NCBI GenBank assembly: GCA_945952315.1
Contig: CAMFIE010000010.1
Span: forward strand, 60,193-124,192
DNA: 64,000 bases
Direction: 5' to 3'
Origin: an uncultured Rhizobium sp.
GTDB lineage: Bacteria; Pseudomonadota; Alphaproteobacteria; Rhizobiales; Rhizobiaceae
This document shows positions 26,572 through 36,185 of this stretch, piece by piece. Below the pieces are notes generated by a model. It was given only the letters and a program-made list of their open reading frames with translations. It searched no databases and had not been told where the DNA came from. A program made the translations under genes and the position numbers. Position 1 is the stretch's first letter. Every line of letters starts with the position of its first letter.

Positions 26572-27366
26572 TTACTTCAGCAACCACTCGTGCTCCTTGG
26601 CATTGTGGAATTTCCAGGTGCGGACGGGGCCGGCCATGACGTTGAGGTAATAGAGATCATAGCCGTGAATGGTCGCGCAGGGGTGATAGCCCTTCGGCAC
26701 CAGCGTCACGTCACCGTCTTCCACGGCCATGGCCTCGTCGAGTGAACGGTCATCGGTATAGACGCGCTGGAAGGCGAAGCCCTGCGGCGGGTTGAGGCGA
26801 TGGTAGTAGGTTTCCTCGAGGAAGCTTTCCTCCGGCAGGTTGTCCTGATCGTGCTTGTGCGGCGGATAGGATGACGTGTTGCCAGCAGGCGTGATCACCT
26901 CGACCACCAGCAGCGATTGCGCCGGGCTTCCTTCCGGCAGGATATTGGTCACGTGGCGCACATTGTTGCCCTTGCCGCGCACTTCCTGACCAAGCTCCTC
27001 CTTGGGGATCACACGGGCCGGAAGCGAGCTGCCTTCACCGGGGGCGGAGCAGACGGCGAGCTCCACATCCGTTTCCGCCGTCACCGCCCAGCGGGAACCG
27101 GCGGGGATGTAGACGGAAGCGGGAAGGCCTTCGAAGGGTGACATCCGCTCGCCCAGAACGCCGAAATTCCGCGTGCCTGCGGTCACCTTGCCCTTGCCGG
27201 AGATGAAAACGAGGCAGACCTCGTTGGTCGCGGTTTCTTCCGCAGCGCTTTCGCCGGGTTTCAGCTTGTAGAGATCGAAACCCACATAGGTCCAGCCCGC
27301 CGATTGCGGCGTGACATGCACCACCCGGCCTGACGTGCCCTGCGGCTTGATGTGAAGTTTCGACAT
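26572..27366 (-). CDS. iolB: 5-deoxy-glucuronate isomerase
   Basis: A 264-residue cupin-type isomerase of myo-inositol catabolism; it converts 5-deoxy-glucuronate to 2-deoxy-5-keto-gluconate. Diagnostic parts are TSSYPPHKHDQDNLPEESFL (metal-binding His residues), EETYYHRLNPPQGFAFQRVY, VPKGYHPCATIHGYDLYYLN and MAGPVRTWKF. ATG 27366 follows GGGAGG. It is the last gene of iolCDEB, separated from iolE by a 213-bp gap that contains a REP-like palindrome. Confidence 0.95.
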   Translation of the reverse strand: MSKLHIKPQGTSGRVVHVTPQSAGWTYVGFDLYKLKPGESAAEETATNEVCLVFISGKGKVTAGTRNFGVLGERMSPFEGLPASVYIPAGSRWAVTAETDVELAVCSAPGEGSSLPARVIPKEELGQEVRGKGNNVRHVTNILPEGSPAQSLLVVEVITPAGNTSSYPPHKHDQDNLPEESFLEETYYHRLNPPQGFAFQRVYTDDRSLDEAMAVEDGDVTLVPKGYHPCATIHGYDLYYLNVMAGPVRTWKFHNAKEHEWLLK

Positions 27367-27418
27367 GGTTGGCCTCCCGCACTGTGTTTGTTGATTTGGC
27401 ACTGGCAAAAAAGAGTTG

Positions 27419-27540
27419 CCCCTCATCCGGCTGCCGCCACCTTCTCCCCGTCTGGACGGGGAGAATGACGCAAGGGGTTACCGTTCTGCTCCCTTCTCCC
27501 CATCCCGATGGGGAGAAGGTCCCGGCAGGGGGATGAGGGG
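27419..27540. repeat. rhizobial REP-like palindromic element
   Basis: The outer arms CCCCTCATCC and GGATGAGGGG enclose two hairpins, CTTCTCCCC-GTCT-ish-GGGGAGAA and CTTCTCCCCATC/GATGGGGAGAAG. This type of intergenic palindrome is dispersed in many rhizobial genomes. Its place inside the iol operon could act as an mRNA stabiliser or partial terminator between iolE and iolB. Confidence 0.75.
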
Positions 27541-27579
27541 GATGACACCCGCGAAATCCCTTCTGCCGGTATTACCCTC

Positions 27580-28476
27580 TTACTTATCCAGTCCCGCTTC
27601 CCTGGCAAAGGCCTTCAGCGATTTCAGGCCGAGCGACTGGTATTCGAACGGGTTGCGCACGAGGCTGTCCTGTTCGGCCTCGATGACCAGCCAGCCGGAA
27701 TAATTGTGCTCGGCTGCCACCTTCAGCACCGGCACGAAATCCACGCCGCCTTCCGGATCGCCCGGAACGGTGAAGACACCGCGACGCACGCCTTCGAGGA
27801 AGGAGAGCTTTTCTTCCTCCACCTGCTTGCGGATCGCCGGGCGCACGTTCTTGGCATGGATATGCCGCACACGGTGCATGTAATCCTTCGCCAGCCGCAC
27901 CGGATCGGTGCCGCCGAACCAGGCATGGCCGGTATCGAGCAGAAGCTTGGTCGCGGGGCCCGTATGCTTCATCAGCAGGTCGATCTCCTCACCGGTCTGG
28001 ACGATGGAGCCCATATGATGGTGATAGACGAGATCAACGCCCTGATCGGCGCAATATCGGGCAATCGCCTCGATATCGGCACCGAATTTCGCCCACTGGT
28101 CGGCGGGCAAGTTCGGCTTGTCCGCGAGCGCCTTGCTGTCATCGCCGTGAATGGCGTTGGAGGTTTCGCAGACGATGCAGACCTTGCAGCCATGCGCCTT
28201 AAGCAGATCGAGATGCGGCTGGATCGCCTTCTTCTCCTCCTCGACGGAATGGGTGAGCAGGTTGGTCGAATGCCAGCCGGACACGAAAACGAGCTTGTGG
28301 GCGGAGAGCACCTTGCGCAGCTCTTCCGCATCGGTCGGCATCTTGTGGCCCTTCTCGATGCCGTCGAAGCCGATCTTCTCGCAATCGGACAGGCAGTCTT
28401 CCAGCGAAAGATGCGCGCCGATCGAGCGGTCGTCATCATTGGTCCAGGCAATGGGGTTGGTTCCGTAACGGATCAT
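27580..28476 (-). CDS. iolE: inosose dehydratase
   Basis: A 298-residue TIM-barrel sugar epimerase/isomerase-type protein. IolE removes water from scyllo-inosose (2-keto-myo-inositol). It starts [20 protein letters not shown], the family hallmark, and carries [39 protein letters not shown] and RHIHAKNV, the last three holding metal ligands. ATG 28476 is 19 bp after the iolD stop. The family length is about 300. Confidence 0.95.
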   Translation of the reverse strand: MIRYGTNPIAWTNDDDRSIGAHLSLEDCLSDCEKIGFDGIEKGHKMPTDAEELRKVLSAHKLVFVSGWHSTNLLTHSVEEEKKAIQPHLDLLKAHGCKVCIVCETSNAIHGDDSKALADKPNLPADQWAKFGADIEAIARYCADQGVDLVYHHHMGSIVQTGEEIDLLMKHTGPATKLLLDTGHAWFGGTDPVRLAKDYMHRVRHIHAKNVRPAIRKQVEEEKLSFLEGVRRGVFTVPGDPEGGVDFVPVLKVAAEHNYSGWLVIEAEQDSLVRNPFEYQSLGLKSLKAFAREAGLDK

Positions 28477-28495
28477 GCGTTCAGTCCTTGGATGT

Positions 28496-30340
28496 TCAGC
28501 GCTGGTTCTTGCGCTTTTCAATGTAATTGGAATAGGCGGAATTCACTTCGGCGCGCGGCGAGACCTCCGGCACGGCCACATCCCACCAGTGGCCACCTTC
28601 CTTCGTGGTGACGAGCGGGTCCGTATCGATCACGAAAACCGAGGTCCGGTCATTGCCGCGCGAGGCCTTGATCGCCTGTTCCAGTTCCTCGATGGAGGAA
28701 ACCTTCACGGCAATCGCGCCCATGCTTTCGGCATGCTTGCGGAAGTCGATATCCGGCATCATCTCGATGCGCGCATCCTTGAGCAGATTGTTGAAATTCG
28801 CGCCGCCGGTGCCCATCTGCAGGCGGTTGATGCAGCCATAGCCGCGATTGTCGAGCAGCACGATGTTGATCTTCAGGCCAAGCATCACCGAGGTCGAAAG
28901 CTCGGAATTCATCATCATGTAGGAGCCGTCGCCCACCATGACGGTGACGTCCTTGTCCGGGTTCGCCATCTTCACGCCCAGACCACCGGCCACTTCGTAG
29001 CCCATGCAGGAGAAGCCGTATTCCATGTGATAGCTGCCGGGCGCGGTGGCGGGCCAGAGCTTGTGCAGCTCGCCCGGAAGACCGCCTGCCGCGCAGACCA
29101 GCACGGAATTTTCGCCGCCAAGCGTGCGGGCGACCGCGCCGATCACATCGGCATCGGAAGGCAGATCGTTGCGGCTTGGCGAAAGGGCGCGGGCCGCGGC
29201 CTCGTCCCATGTCGCCTTTTCGGCTTTTGCCCGGTCCACATGCGCTTTCGGTGCCTTCCAGCCATCAAGGCCGCAGGCAAGCTCCTTGAGACCTTCCCGG
29301 GCATCGGCGACAAGCGTGAGGGCCGCATGCTTGGCGGCATCGAAGGCAACGGTGTTCAGCCCGATGATCTTCAGGTTGTCATTCTTGAACAGGGCCCAGG
29401 AGCCGGTGGTGAAGTCCTGCATTCGTGTGCCGATCGCAAGCACCAGATCCGCCTGTTCGGCAATGGCATTGGCCGCAGAGGTGCCCGTCACACCGACCGA
29501 GCCGAGCGCCAGCGGATGGGCATCCGGCAGCGCCGACTTGCCCGCCTGCGTGAAGACCACCGGCACATCATGGGTTTCGACGAACTGCTTCAGCACGTCG
29601 CTTGCCCCGGAATAGAGCACGCCGCCGCCGGCAATGATCACCGGCTGCTTTGCGGCGCGGATCGCGGCAATCGCGTCCGAGAGCTCGTCTGCATCCGGGC
29701 GGGGGCGGCGCAGCGTCCAGATCTTCTCGGCAAAGAAGCTTTCCGGATAGTCGAAGGCTTCGGCCTGCGTATCCTGGCAGAGCGACAGCGTCACCGGGCC
29801 GCAATCGACCGGATCGGTCAGCACCTGCATGGCCCGCTTCAGCGCGGACATGATCTGTTCGGGCCGGGTGATACGGTCGAAATAGCGGGAGACGGCGCGG
29901 AAGGCATCATTGGCCGAAACCGTGCCATCGCCGAAATCCTCCACCTGCTGCAGCACGGGATCGGGGGCGCGATTGGCAAAGACATCGCCGGGCAGGAACA
30001 GAACCGGCAGGCGGTTCACATGCGCAACCCCGGCCGCCGTCACCATGTTCAGGGCACCGGGGCCGATGGAGGTGGTGCAGGCCATGAAACGGCTGCGGAA
30101 CAGCGATTTCGTGTAGGCAATCGCCGCATGGGCCATGCCCTGCTCGTTATGGGCGCGGAAGGTCGGAAGCTCGTCGCGCACCTGATAGAGCGCCTCGCCG
30201 ATGCCGGCGACGTTGCCATGGCCGAAAATCGCCCAGACGCCGCCGAAGATCGGCACGGTCTTGCCGTCGACCACGGTCTTCTGGTTCTTCATGAAGTGGA
30301 CCAGGGCCTGAGCCATGGTGAGGCGGATTGTCTTGCCCAT
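28496..30340 (-). CDS. iolD: 3D-(3,5/4)-trihydroxycyclohexane-1,2-dione hydrolase
   Basis: A 614-residue thiamine diphosphate enzyme that opens the inositol ring. The N-terminal PYR domain contains [31 protein letters not shown] with the catalytic Glu, and [16 protein letters not shown]. The central domain follows, and the PP domain has [20 protein letters not shown] and [17 protein letters not shown], where the ThDP motif GDGS...N binds the cofactor. Family length is matched. It lies 31 bp after iolC and 19 bp before iolE in one operon. Confidence 0.96.
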   Translation of the reverse strand: MGKTIRLTMAQALVHFMKNQKTVVDGKTVPIFGGVWAIFGHGNVAGIGEALYQVRDELPTFRAHNEQGMAHAAIAYTKSLFRSRFMACTTSIGPGALNMVTAAGVAHVNRLPVLFLPGDVFANRAPDPVLQQVEDFGDGTVSANDAFRAVSRYFDRITRPEQIMSALKRAMQVLTDPVDCGPVTLSLCQDTQAEAFDYPESFFAEKIWTLRRPRPDADELSDAIAAIRAAKQPVIIAGGGVLYSGASDVLKQFVETHDVPVVFTQAGKSALPDAHPLALGSVGVTGTSAANAIAEQADLVLAIGTRMQDFTTGSWALFKNDNLKIIGLNTVAFDAAKHAALTLVADAREGLKELACGLDGWKAPKAHVDRAKAEKATWDEAAARALSPSRNDLPSDADVIGAVARTLGGENSVLVCAAGGLPGELHKLWPATAPGSYHMEYGFSCMGYEVAGGLGVKMANPDKDVTVMVGDGSYMMMNSELSTSVMLGLKINIVLLDNRGYGCINRLQMGTGGANFNNLLKDARIEMMPDIDFRKHAESMGAIAVKVSSIEELEQAIKASRGNDRTSVFVIDTDPLVTTKEGGHWWDVAVPEVSPRAEVNSAYSNYIEKRKNQR

Positions 30341-30371
30341 CGGGCACCTCCAGATATCGGTCAGATCAGGT

Positions 30372-32297
30372 TCAAAGGCCGCGGGTTTTCAGCCAGGCGC
30401 TGGTGAGTTCCTCGAAGCGCGTTGCCATGTCGGCAATCGCCTCCTCGTCGCTCATCGCGCCGCCAAGCCACAGGCGGGCGGAATGGGCAAAGATCGTGCG
30501 GCCAACGGCGAAACCCTTCACCATCGGGCTGGCAAGCGTGGCGCGGAACGCCTTTTCCAGCTCGGCAGCCGGGGCTTCCAGACCAAGCAGCACGATGCCA
30601 CGGCAATAGGGATCATTTGCCTCGATCACGGCCTCGATATGCTTCCAGGCGGCAGGCGAGGCCTGTGGCTCGAGCTTCCACCAGTCCGGCTTGATGCCCA
30701 GCGCGTAAAGCTCGGCAAGGGCGGTGGAAATCGTCGTATCGGAAAGCGGGCCATTCTTTCCGGCGATGATTTCGATCAGCAGCTCGCGGCCCACCTTGCG
30801 GGCGGCCTCGAACAGCGAGCGCAGCTTTTCCTGCTGCTCCTTCTTCAGTTCCGCCGGGTCATCCGGATGGTAGAAGCAGAGCGCCTTGATGCAATGGTCA
30901 ACTGGCCATTCCACAAGCTGCGAGCCCATATCCTGACTGAATTCATAGCGTAGCGGGCGCGAACCCGGCAGCTCGACCGGGCGGCCGATCCAGGTGAAAT
31001 CCTTCTTGGCGGCATCGAAGAAGGCCTCGCGGCCAAAGCGCTCGTCGATCAGCATGCCATAGCCTTCCCGGCCAGCCGCAACGCGGGCGGCAGCGGCAAC
31101 CGCAAGCCGCTTGAAATCGTTGATCTTCTTGTGCGGCACCTTCAGTTCGTCCGCGACGGCGACCAGCTGCGAGCGGTGATCGATGGCAAGTGCCATGAGA
31201 AGTGGAATTTCCTTGCGGCGGGTGGTCGTCCAATGGATGTGGTTGATCTCCTCATCCTTGCGCAGCGCATGTTCCTTGCTGCCCTTGGTCAGGAAGAATT
31301 CTAGCTCCTCCTTCGTCGGAATTTCCGGCGAGCAGAGAAGGCGCGACACGGCAAAGGCACCGCAGGCATTGGCGCGGGTCGCCGCATCCTTCCACGCGCG
31401 GCCATTTAGCCAGCCCGAAAGCAGGCCGGACATGAAACTGTCACCGGCGCCGAGAACATTATAGACCTCGATCGGGAAGCCCTTGCCAACGATGCCGTCT
31501 TCGAGATTGTCGGTGATTTCCCCTTCATAGACGATGCAGCCCATCGGACCGCGCTTCAGCACGATCGTGGCATCGGACAGCGAGCGGATGGTCTTCAGCG
31601 CCGACAGCAGGTCGCTTTCTCCGGATGCGATCAGCACTTCTTCTTCCGTTCCGACGATCAGGTCGCACTGGGGAAGAACGGTTTTCAGATGTGCGGAAAC
31701 CTTGTCGGAAGCGATATAGCGTTCCTCGCCCGCGCGGTGGCCGGCAAGGCCCCAGAGGTTCGGTCGGTAGTCGATATCGAAGATCACCTTGCCGCCGTTT
31801 TCCCGGGCGATGCGGATGGCCTTGCGCTGCGCTGCATCCGGGCCGGGCTTGGAGAAATGCGTGCCCGAAACCAGAACCGACTTCGAGGACTTGATGAAAT
31901 CCTCGTCGATATCATCCTCGCACAGTGCCATGTCGGCGCAGTTTTCCCGGTAGAAGATCAGCGGGAAGGTCTTGTCGTTTTCGACGGAGAGGATGACGAG
32001 GGCCGAAAGCCGCTCGGGATCCACCACGATGCCGCCGGTGTTGACGCCTTCCCGTTCCATCTGCTCGCGGATGAAATTGCCCATCTGTTCGTCACCCACG
32101 CGGGTGATGATCGCCGATTTGAGGCCGAGGCGGGCCGTGCCGATGGCGATATTGGCCGGGCAGCCGCCGACCGACTTCGCGAAAGAGGCGATATCCTCCA
32201 GCCGCGAGCCGGTCTGCTGGCCATAGAGATCGACCGACGAGCGCCCGATGGTGATCACGTCAAGCGTGGCATTTTCCTTGAAACTGGTCTTCGGCAT
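30372..32297 (-). CDS. iolC: 5-dehydro-2-deoxygluconokinase fused to DUF2090 domain
   Basis: A 641-residue fusion. Residues about 10-325 are a PfkB-type kinase (DVITIGRSSVDLYGQQTGSR, GGCPANIAIGTARLGLKSAI, and the catalytic NVLGAGDSFMSGLLSGWLNG). Residues about 330-640 are a DUF2090 domain related to class I aldolases (ALAIDHRSQLVAVADELKVP). The fusion is common in alphaproteobacterial iol clusters and may join the kinase step with the following aldolase (IolJ-like) step. ATG 32297 is preferred to a GTG two codons upstream because AAGGGG is better spaced. Confidence 0.95.
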   Translation of the reverse strand: MPKTSFKENATLDVITIGRSSVDLYGQQTGSRLEDIASFAKSVGGCPANIAIGTARLGLKSAIITRVGDEQMGNFIREQMEREGVNTGGIVVDPERLSALVILSVENDKTFPLIFYRENCADMALCEDDIDEDFIKSSKSVLVSGTHFSKPGPDAAQRKAIRIARENGGKVIFDIDYRPNLWGLAGHRAGEERYIASDKVSAHLKTVLPQCDLIVGTEEEVLIASGESDLLSALKTIRSLSDATIVLKRGPMGCIVYEGEITDNLEDGIVGKGFPIEVYNVLGAGDSFMSGLLSGWLNGRAWKDAATRANACGAFAVSRLLCSPEIPTKEELEFFLTKGSKEHALRKDEEINHIHWTTTRRKEIPLLMALAIDHRSQLVAVADELKVPHKKINDFKRLAVAAAARVAAGREGYGMLIDERFGREAFFDAAKKDFTWIGRPVELPGSRPLRYEFSQDMGSQLVEWPVDHCIKALCFYHPDDPAELKKEQQEKLRSLFEAARKVGRELLIEIIAGKNGPLSDTTISTALAELYALGIKPDWWKLEPQASPAAWKHIEAVIEANDPYCRGIVLLGLEAPAAELEKAFRATLASPMVKGFAVGRTIFAHSARLWLGGAMSDEEAIADMATRFEELTSAWLKTRGL

Positions 32298-32375
32298 CGA
32301 CACGCGCCCCTTCCGTCAATCCATTGCAGCGGGCAGGCATCCGGGCCGCCCCATTTTGCGGTGATGAAACATGTA

Positions 32376-32399
32376 TTCCGAAAATTTGTCAATTCGGAA
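32376..32399. promoter_or_regulatory. candidate IolR (RpiR) operator upstream of iolC
   Basis: Two 7-bp half-sites TTCCGAA (32376-32382) and TTCGGAA (32393-32399) form a perfect inverted repeat with a 10-bp spacer, 79 bp upstream of the iolC start. Published alphaproteobacterial RpiR-type inositol regulators recognise GGAA/TTCC-containing palindromes, so this is the likely site. A further TTCC-containing half-site follows at about 32411. Confidence 0.6.
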
Positions 32400-32432
32400 C
32401 GTTCATTCTATTTCCGTTTTCTGCATTCCAGA

Positions 32433-33287
32433 TCATTTTTTCTTGCGTCGCCGCTCGGCAATCGCCACCGGCAGGGCCATCGCCAGCGCCATGGACGCGG
32501 TGATCGACCGGAAACCTGCGAAATCCGCTTCCGAGATTTCGAACCAGCAACGGGCCGAGCGGGCGAGCGGCGAAAAGGGCGAATCGGTGATTGCGACCAC
32601 GGGTACGCCCCGGTCATGGATCGCCTGTGACAAAGCCACCGTTTCCGACGCATAGGGCGCAAAACTGATGGCAAGCGCTGCATCTTTCTTCGTCGCGAAT
32701 TCCACCATTTCCGGATCAACGCCATTCGGGCTCGAGACGATCTGATGACGGATTTTCAGCTTGGAAAAGGCATAGCTTATCTGCGCTGCGACCGGATAGG
32801 TGCGCCGCCGGGCAATCACATAGATGGTTTCGGCATTGGCGAGACAATCCACGGCCTGATCGAAAGTCTCGACCGGCAGGTTCTGCGCAAGCCGGGTCAA
32901 TGACTGGATGGCCGCGCCGATAAAGCCGGAAAGGGCGGCAAGGTCCGCTTCGGAACCGGCTGCGGCCTCCAGTGTCTGCAGCCGCTCCTCATAGGTGGAA
33001 TTGCGCTCGCGCAGGCGTTCGCGAAACACGGCCTGCAATTCGGAAAAGCCGCTGTAGCCAAGGTGGTGGGCCAGACGCACGAGCGTCGAAGGCTGAACTT
33101 CGGAGGCGCTGGCAATGCTTGCGGCCGTGCCAAAGGCAATGTCGTCCGGATTGGCAAGGGCAAAGGCTGCAACCTGCGCCAGACGCTTTGGCATCTGGTC
33201 CTTCCGCTCGATGATGGCAGCCCGCAAACTGTCGAAATCGGGTGGTGCGATCTGTTTTGCCGGTTCCACATTTCTCTCCGGGCGCAT
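32433..33287 (-). CDS. iolR: MurR/RpiR-family regulator of inositol catabolism
   Basis: A 284-residue regulator. The N-terminal HTH_6 domain (ALANPDDIAFGTAASIASAS then EVQPSTLVRLAHHLGYSGFS) is followed by a SIS sugar-phosphate-binding domain (about 125-265; IYVIARRRTYPVAAQISYAF). It precedes iolC on the same strand, separated by 135 bp that contain the palindromic site. Orthologues repress iol genes and are released by an inositol-derived phosphate intermediate. The assignment to iol rests on location. Confidence 0.88.
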   Translation of the reverse strand: MRPERNVEPAKQIAPPDFDSLRAAIIERKDQMPKRLAQVAAFALANPDDIAFGTAASIASASEVQPSTLVRLAHHLGYSGFSELQAVFRERLRERNSTYEERLQTLEAAAGSEADLAALSGFIGAAIQSLTRLAQNLPVETFDQAVDCLANAETIYVIARRRTYPVAAQISYAFSKLKIRHQIVSSPNGVDPEMVEFATKKDAALAISFAPYASETVALSQAIHDRGVPVVAITDSPFSPLARSARCWFEISEADFAGFRSITASMALAMALPVAIAERRRKKK

Positions 33288-33451
33288 GAAAATTCCATGG
33301 GCGAAACAAATATTCCAGTCCGGGATGATTTACCAGCAACCCGACCGGGAAGGCACAAGAAAGGTGTGACCAAAGCCCGCGGCATCCCTCTCGGGTCTTT
33401 CCCTTCCCGGTGCAAATCAGACATGGGTGGGCAACAGCCGGATCGAACGTG

Positions 33452-34663
33452 ATGATACACCCTCAGCCCTTGCCCCATGGCCGCCAGTTACGGCGCGGAT
33501 CCTTCCGTATGCCGATCCATGGCCTGTGGCTTGGTCTTGCCTTGCATCTTGGCCTGGCGACAGCGCAAGGCGCTGCCGGGACGGCAGGCACCGAAACCGC
33601 ATCGCCCTCGGCCGAGGCCGAATGCTACCGGCTGGCGGGCGAGCCTTTCGCGCCGCCTGCCTTCAAGGGCGTGGCGCTGGATGACATCGAACCGGATGCG
33701 GCGATCAAGGCCTGCGAAAGCGCGCGCGGCATCAATGCGAAAGACGCAATGCTCGCCGATCTGATGGGCCGGGCCTATCAGGCCCGCGGCGATTTCGTGA
33801 ATGCCCGCCGGTTCTTCGAAGAAGCAAGCCGTGCCGGCAATGCCTATGGCTCTGCCAATCTGGCCTGGTTCCTGATTGAAGGGGCGGGGGGTGACGCTGA
33901 TCCGGACAAGGGGCTTTCGATGCTGAAGGCCGTGGCGCGGGAAGGCAATGTCCTTGCCCAGTACACGCTCGGCAGTGCCTATCGCGAAGGCCGCGCTGGC
34001 CTTGAAGTCAATGTGGCGGAAGCGGTTTCCTGGTTGCAGAAGGCGGCCGATCAGGGTCATGCGGTGGCGCTCTATGATCTCGCGATCCTTTACCGCGAGG
34101 GTGATGGCGTGAAGGCCGATCCCGCCCGCTCGCTCGAGCTCCTGGAAAAGGCGGCAGGCCTTGGGGATGTCGATTCCATGGCCGCCCTTGGCTATGCGCA
34201 TGAGCAGGGGCTCGGCACCGCCGTGGATTTCGGGGCCGCCCGCACCTGGTATCAGAAGGCCGCCGATGGCAACCAGATCGATGCCATGACCAATCTCGGC
34301 AGGCTCTACGAGGCTGGAGAAGGAGTGGCGCAGGACTATGGCCGTGCCTTTGCGCTCTATCAGGCCGCAGCCGCAGGCGGCAGTCCGATTGCGATGGCCA
34401 ATCTCGCCAATCTCTATGAATTCGGCATGGGCACGGACCCGAGCCCCAAGGATGCCGCCTACTGGCTCGCCCGATCCATCATGGCCGGGAACATGGATGC
34501 GCTTGGTGGTCTGGTGGAGGCGCCCGAGGAATATTCACCCGACGTGCTCCAGCAATTGCAGACCTTTCTCGTCGCGCGCGGTCTATATGCCGGTCCGGTC
34601 GACGGGGTCATGAGCGAGCCGATGGCGGCAGCACTCCGCAAGCTGCCGGGCGAACAGCCCTGA
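33452..34663 (+). CDS. secreted Sel1-repeat protein with peptidoglycan-binding-like end
   Basis: A protein of about 403 residues (384 if ATG 33509 is used). A signal-like segment (MPIHGLWLGLALHLGLATAQ) is followed by about seven Sel1 repeats of 36 residues (for example ALYDLAILYREGDGVKADPA). The C-terminal LQQLQTFLVARGLYAGPVDG with VMSEPMAAALRKL resembles a peptidoglycan_binding_1 helix bundle. Such proteins act in the periplasm or at the cell envelope as scaffolds. It is divergent from iolR, with 164 bp between. The true start is uncertain since neither ATG has a strong ribosome site. Confidence 0.8.
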   Translation: MIHPQPLPHGRQLRRGSFRMPIHGLWLGLALHLGLATAQGAAGTAGTETASPSAEAECYRLAGEPFAPPAFKGVALDDIEPDAAIKACESARGINAKDAMLADLMGRAYQARGDFVNARRFFEEASRAGNAYGSANLAWFLIEGAGGDADPDKGLSMLKAVAREGNVLAQYTLGSAYREGRAGLEVNVAEAVSWLQKAADQGHAVALYDLAILYREGDGVKADPARSLELLEKAAGLGDVDSMAALGYAHEQGLGTAVDFGAARTWYQKAADGNQIDAMTNLGRLYEAGEGVAQDYGRAFALYQAAAAGGSPIAMANLANLYEFGMGTDPSPKDAAYWLARSIMAGNMDALGGLVEAPEEYSPDVLQQLQTFLVARGLYAGPVDGVMSEPMAAALRKLPGEQP

Positions 34664-34728
34664 CGGGCGGTTGACGATTTATACCCCCGCGGAATAGATG
34701 TTCCATCAACTTCGTCGGGAGGCGGCGA

Positions 34729-35967
34729 ATGATCAGGGAGACGAACGTGACGGGAAGACTGGTTATCGTGGGTGCGGGGCAGGCCGCCTTTGCCATGGCA
34801 TCGAAGCTGAGAGCGCTGAAGGACGAGCGCCCGATCACCATTCTCGGCGATGAGCCGGTGCATCCCTACCAGCGCCCGCCGCTTTCCAAGACCTATCTGC
34901 TCGGCGAGATGAGTTTCGACCGACTGCTCTATCGTCCTGAAAACTGGTATGGCGAAAATCAGGTGGAAATCCGACTGGGTGTGAAGGTGGAAGCGATTGA
35001 TCGCGCTTCGAAATCCGTTCTTCTCGCGGGCGGTGAAACGATCGTATACGAGACGCTGGCGCTGACCACGGGCGCAACTCCGCGTCGTCTTCCCGCTGCC
35101 GTCGGTGGTGATCTCGGCGGCATTTTCACCATGCGCAGCAAGGATGATGCCGACCGGCTTGCAGGCGAGATGAAGCCGGGCCGCAGGCTTCTGGTGCTGG
35201 GCGGCGGCTATATCGGCCTTGAGGCCGCAGCTGTTGCCCGCAAGCTTGGTCTGGAGGTGACGCTTGTCGAAATGGCACCGCGCATTCTCCAGCGCGTGGC
35301 CTCGCCCGAAACCTCCCGCATCATGCGCGAAATCCACGAGGCCCATGGCGTCGTGATCCGCGAATCGACCGGGCTTACCCGTCTCATCGGCACGAACGGG
35401 CATGTATCCGGGGCCGAACTTTCCGATGGCTCGACCATCCATGTCGATATCGTGATTGCCGGGATCGGCGTGACGGCGAATGACCAGCTTGCCGCCGCCG
35501 CCGGACTTCAATGCGCCAACGGCATTCAGGTGGATGAATTCGCCCGCACCGCGGATCCCTCGATCTATGCCGCGGGCGATTGCACGGTTCTGCCCTGGAA
35601 GGGAAACCGCATCCGTCTGGAATCGGTGCAGAATGCGGTGGATCAGGCTGATGCGGCCGCCGCCCACATGGCAGGCGGCACCGAGCCCTATGAGGCAAAG
35701 CCCTGGTTCTGGTCCGACCAGTATGACGTGAAGTTCCAGATCGCCGGCTTCAATCTCGGCTATGATGAAACCGTGCTGCGCCCCGGGCTGACCGAGGGAA
35801 GCTGCTCCGTCTGGTATTACCGCGAAGGCCAGTTCATCGCGGTCGATGCGATCAATGATGCGCGCGCCTATGTGACCGGAAAGCGCATGCTCGAACTCGG
35901 TATCAATCCCGACAAGTCCGTGATCACCGATCCCGGTTCCGACCTGAAGGCGCTTTTGAAGAAGTAA
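34729..35967 (+). CDS. NAD(P)H-dependent ferredoxin reductase, FAD-type
   Basis: A 412-residue flavoprotein of the class I dioxygenase/P450 ferredoxin-reductase group (BenC/CamA/ThcD type). The FAD dinucleotide fold is LVIVGAGQAAFAMASKLRAL, then YQRPPLSKTYLLG. The NAD(P)H fold is LLVLGGGYIGLEAAAVARKL, and the second FAD motif IYAAGDCTVLP. The C-terminal reductase domain begins FWSDQYDVKFQIAGF. It passes electrons from NADH to a 2Fe-2S ferredoxin; no partner oxygenase or ferredoxin lies in the window. Confidence 0.9.
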   Translation: MIRETNVTGRLVIVGAGQAAFAMASKLRALKDERPITILGDEPVHPYQRPPLSKTYLLGEMSFDRLLYRPENWYGENQVEIRLGVKVEAIDRASKSVLLAGGETIVYETLALTTGATPRRLPAAVGGDLGGIFTMRSKDDADRLAGEMKPGRRLLVLGGGYIGLEAAAVARKLGLEVTLVEMAPRILQRVASPETSRIMREIHEAHGVVIRESTGLTRLIGTNGHVSGAELSDGSTIHVDIVIAGIGVTANDQLAAAAGLQCANGIQVDEFARTADPSIYAAGDCTVLPWKGNRIRLESVQNAVDQADAAAAHMAGGTEPYEAKPWFWSDQYDVKFQIAGFNLGYDETVLRPGLTEGSCSVWYYREGQFIAVDAINDARAYVTGKRMLELGINPDKSVITDPGSDLKALLKK

Positions 35968-35980
35968 CGAATTCTGGCAG

Positions 35981-36007
35981 AAAACCGGTCGATTTTCCGC
36001 CGGTTTT
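35981..36007 (+). terminator. intrinsic terminator after ferredoxin reductase gene
   Basis: AAAACCGG (35981-35988) pairs with CCGGTTTT (36000-36007), followed by ATAAAG. The AT-rich arms make it work in both directions. Confidence 0.6.
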
Positions 36008-36185
36008 ATAAAGATGCGCGGCAATTTGTCCCCAATGCCGCGCAAAATGAACCAGTCTGCGTCGTTTCCTGAGCCGATGGCACCGCTAACGCCTGTTAGC
36101 CTTTCGTCTAAAGTGGCATCATGGAGGAGGTTCCGGTCAAAGCCGGGATCATGGTGCCGCAAGACGGTCAAACGGGGGAGGGCGC

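Noticed and set aside
28475..30406. Plus-strand frame of 643 codons opposite iolD
   Set aside because: It is a shadow frame; iolD motifs are unambiguous on the other strand.
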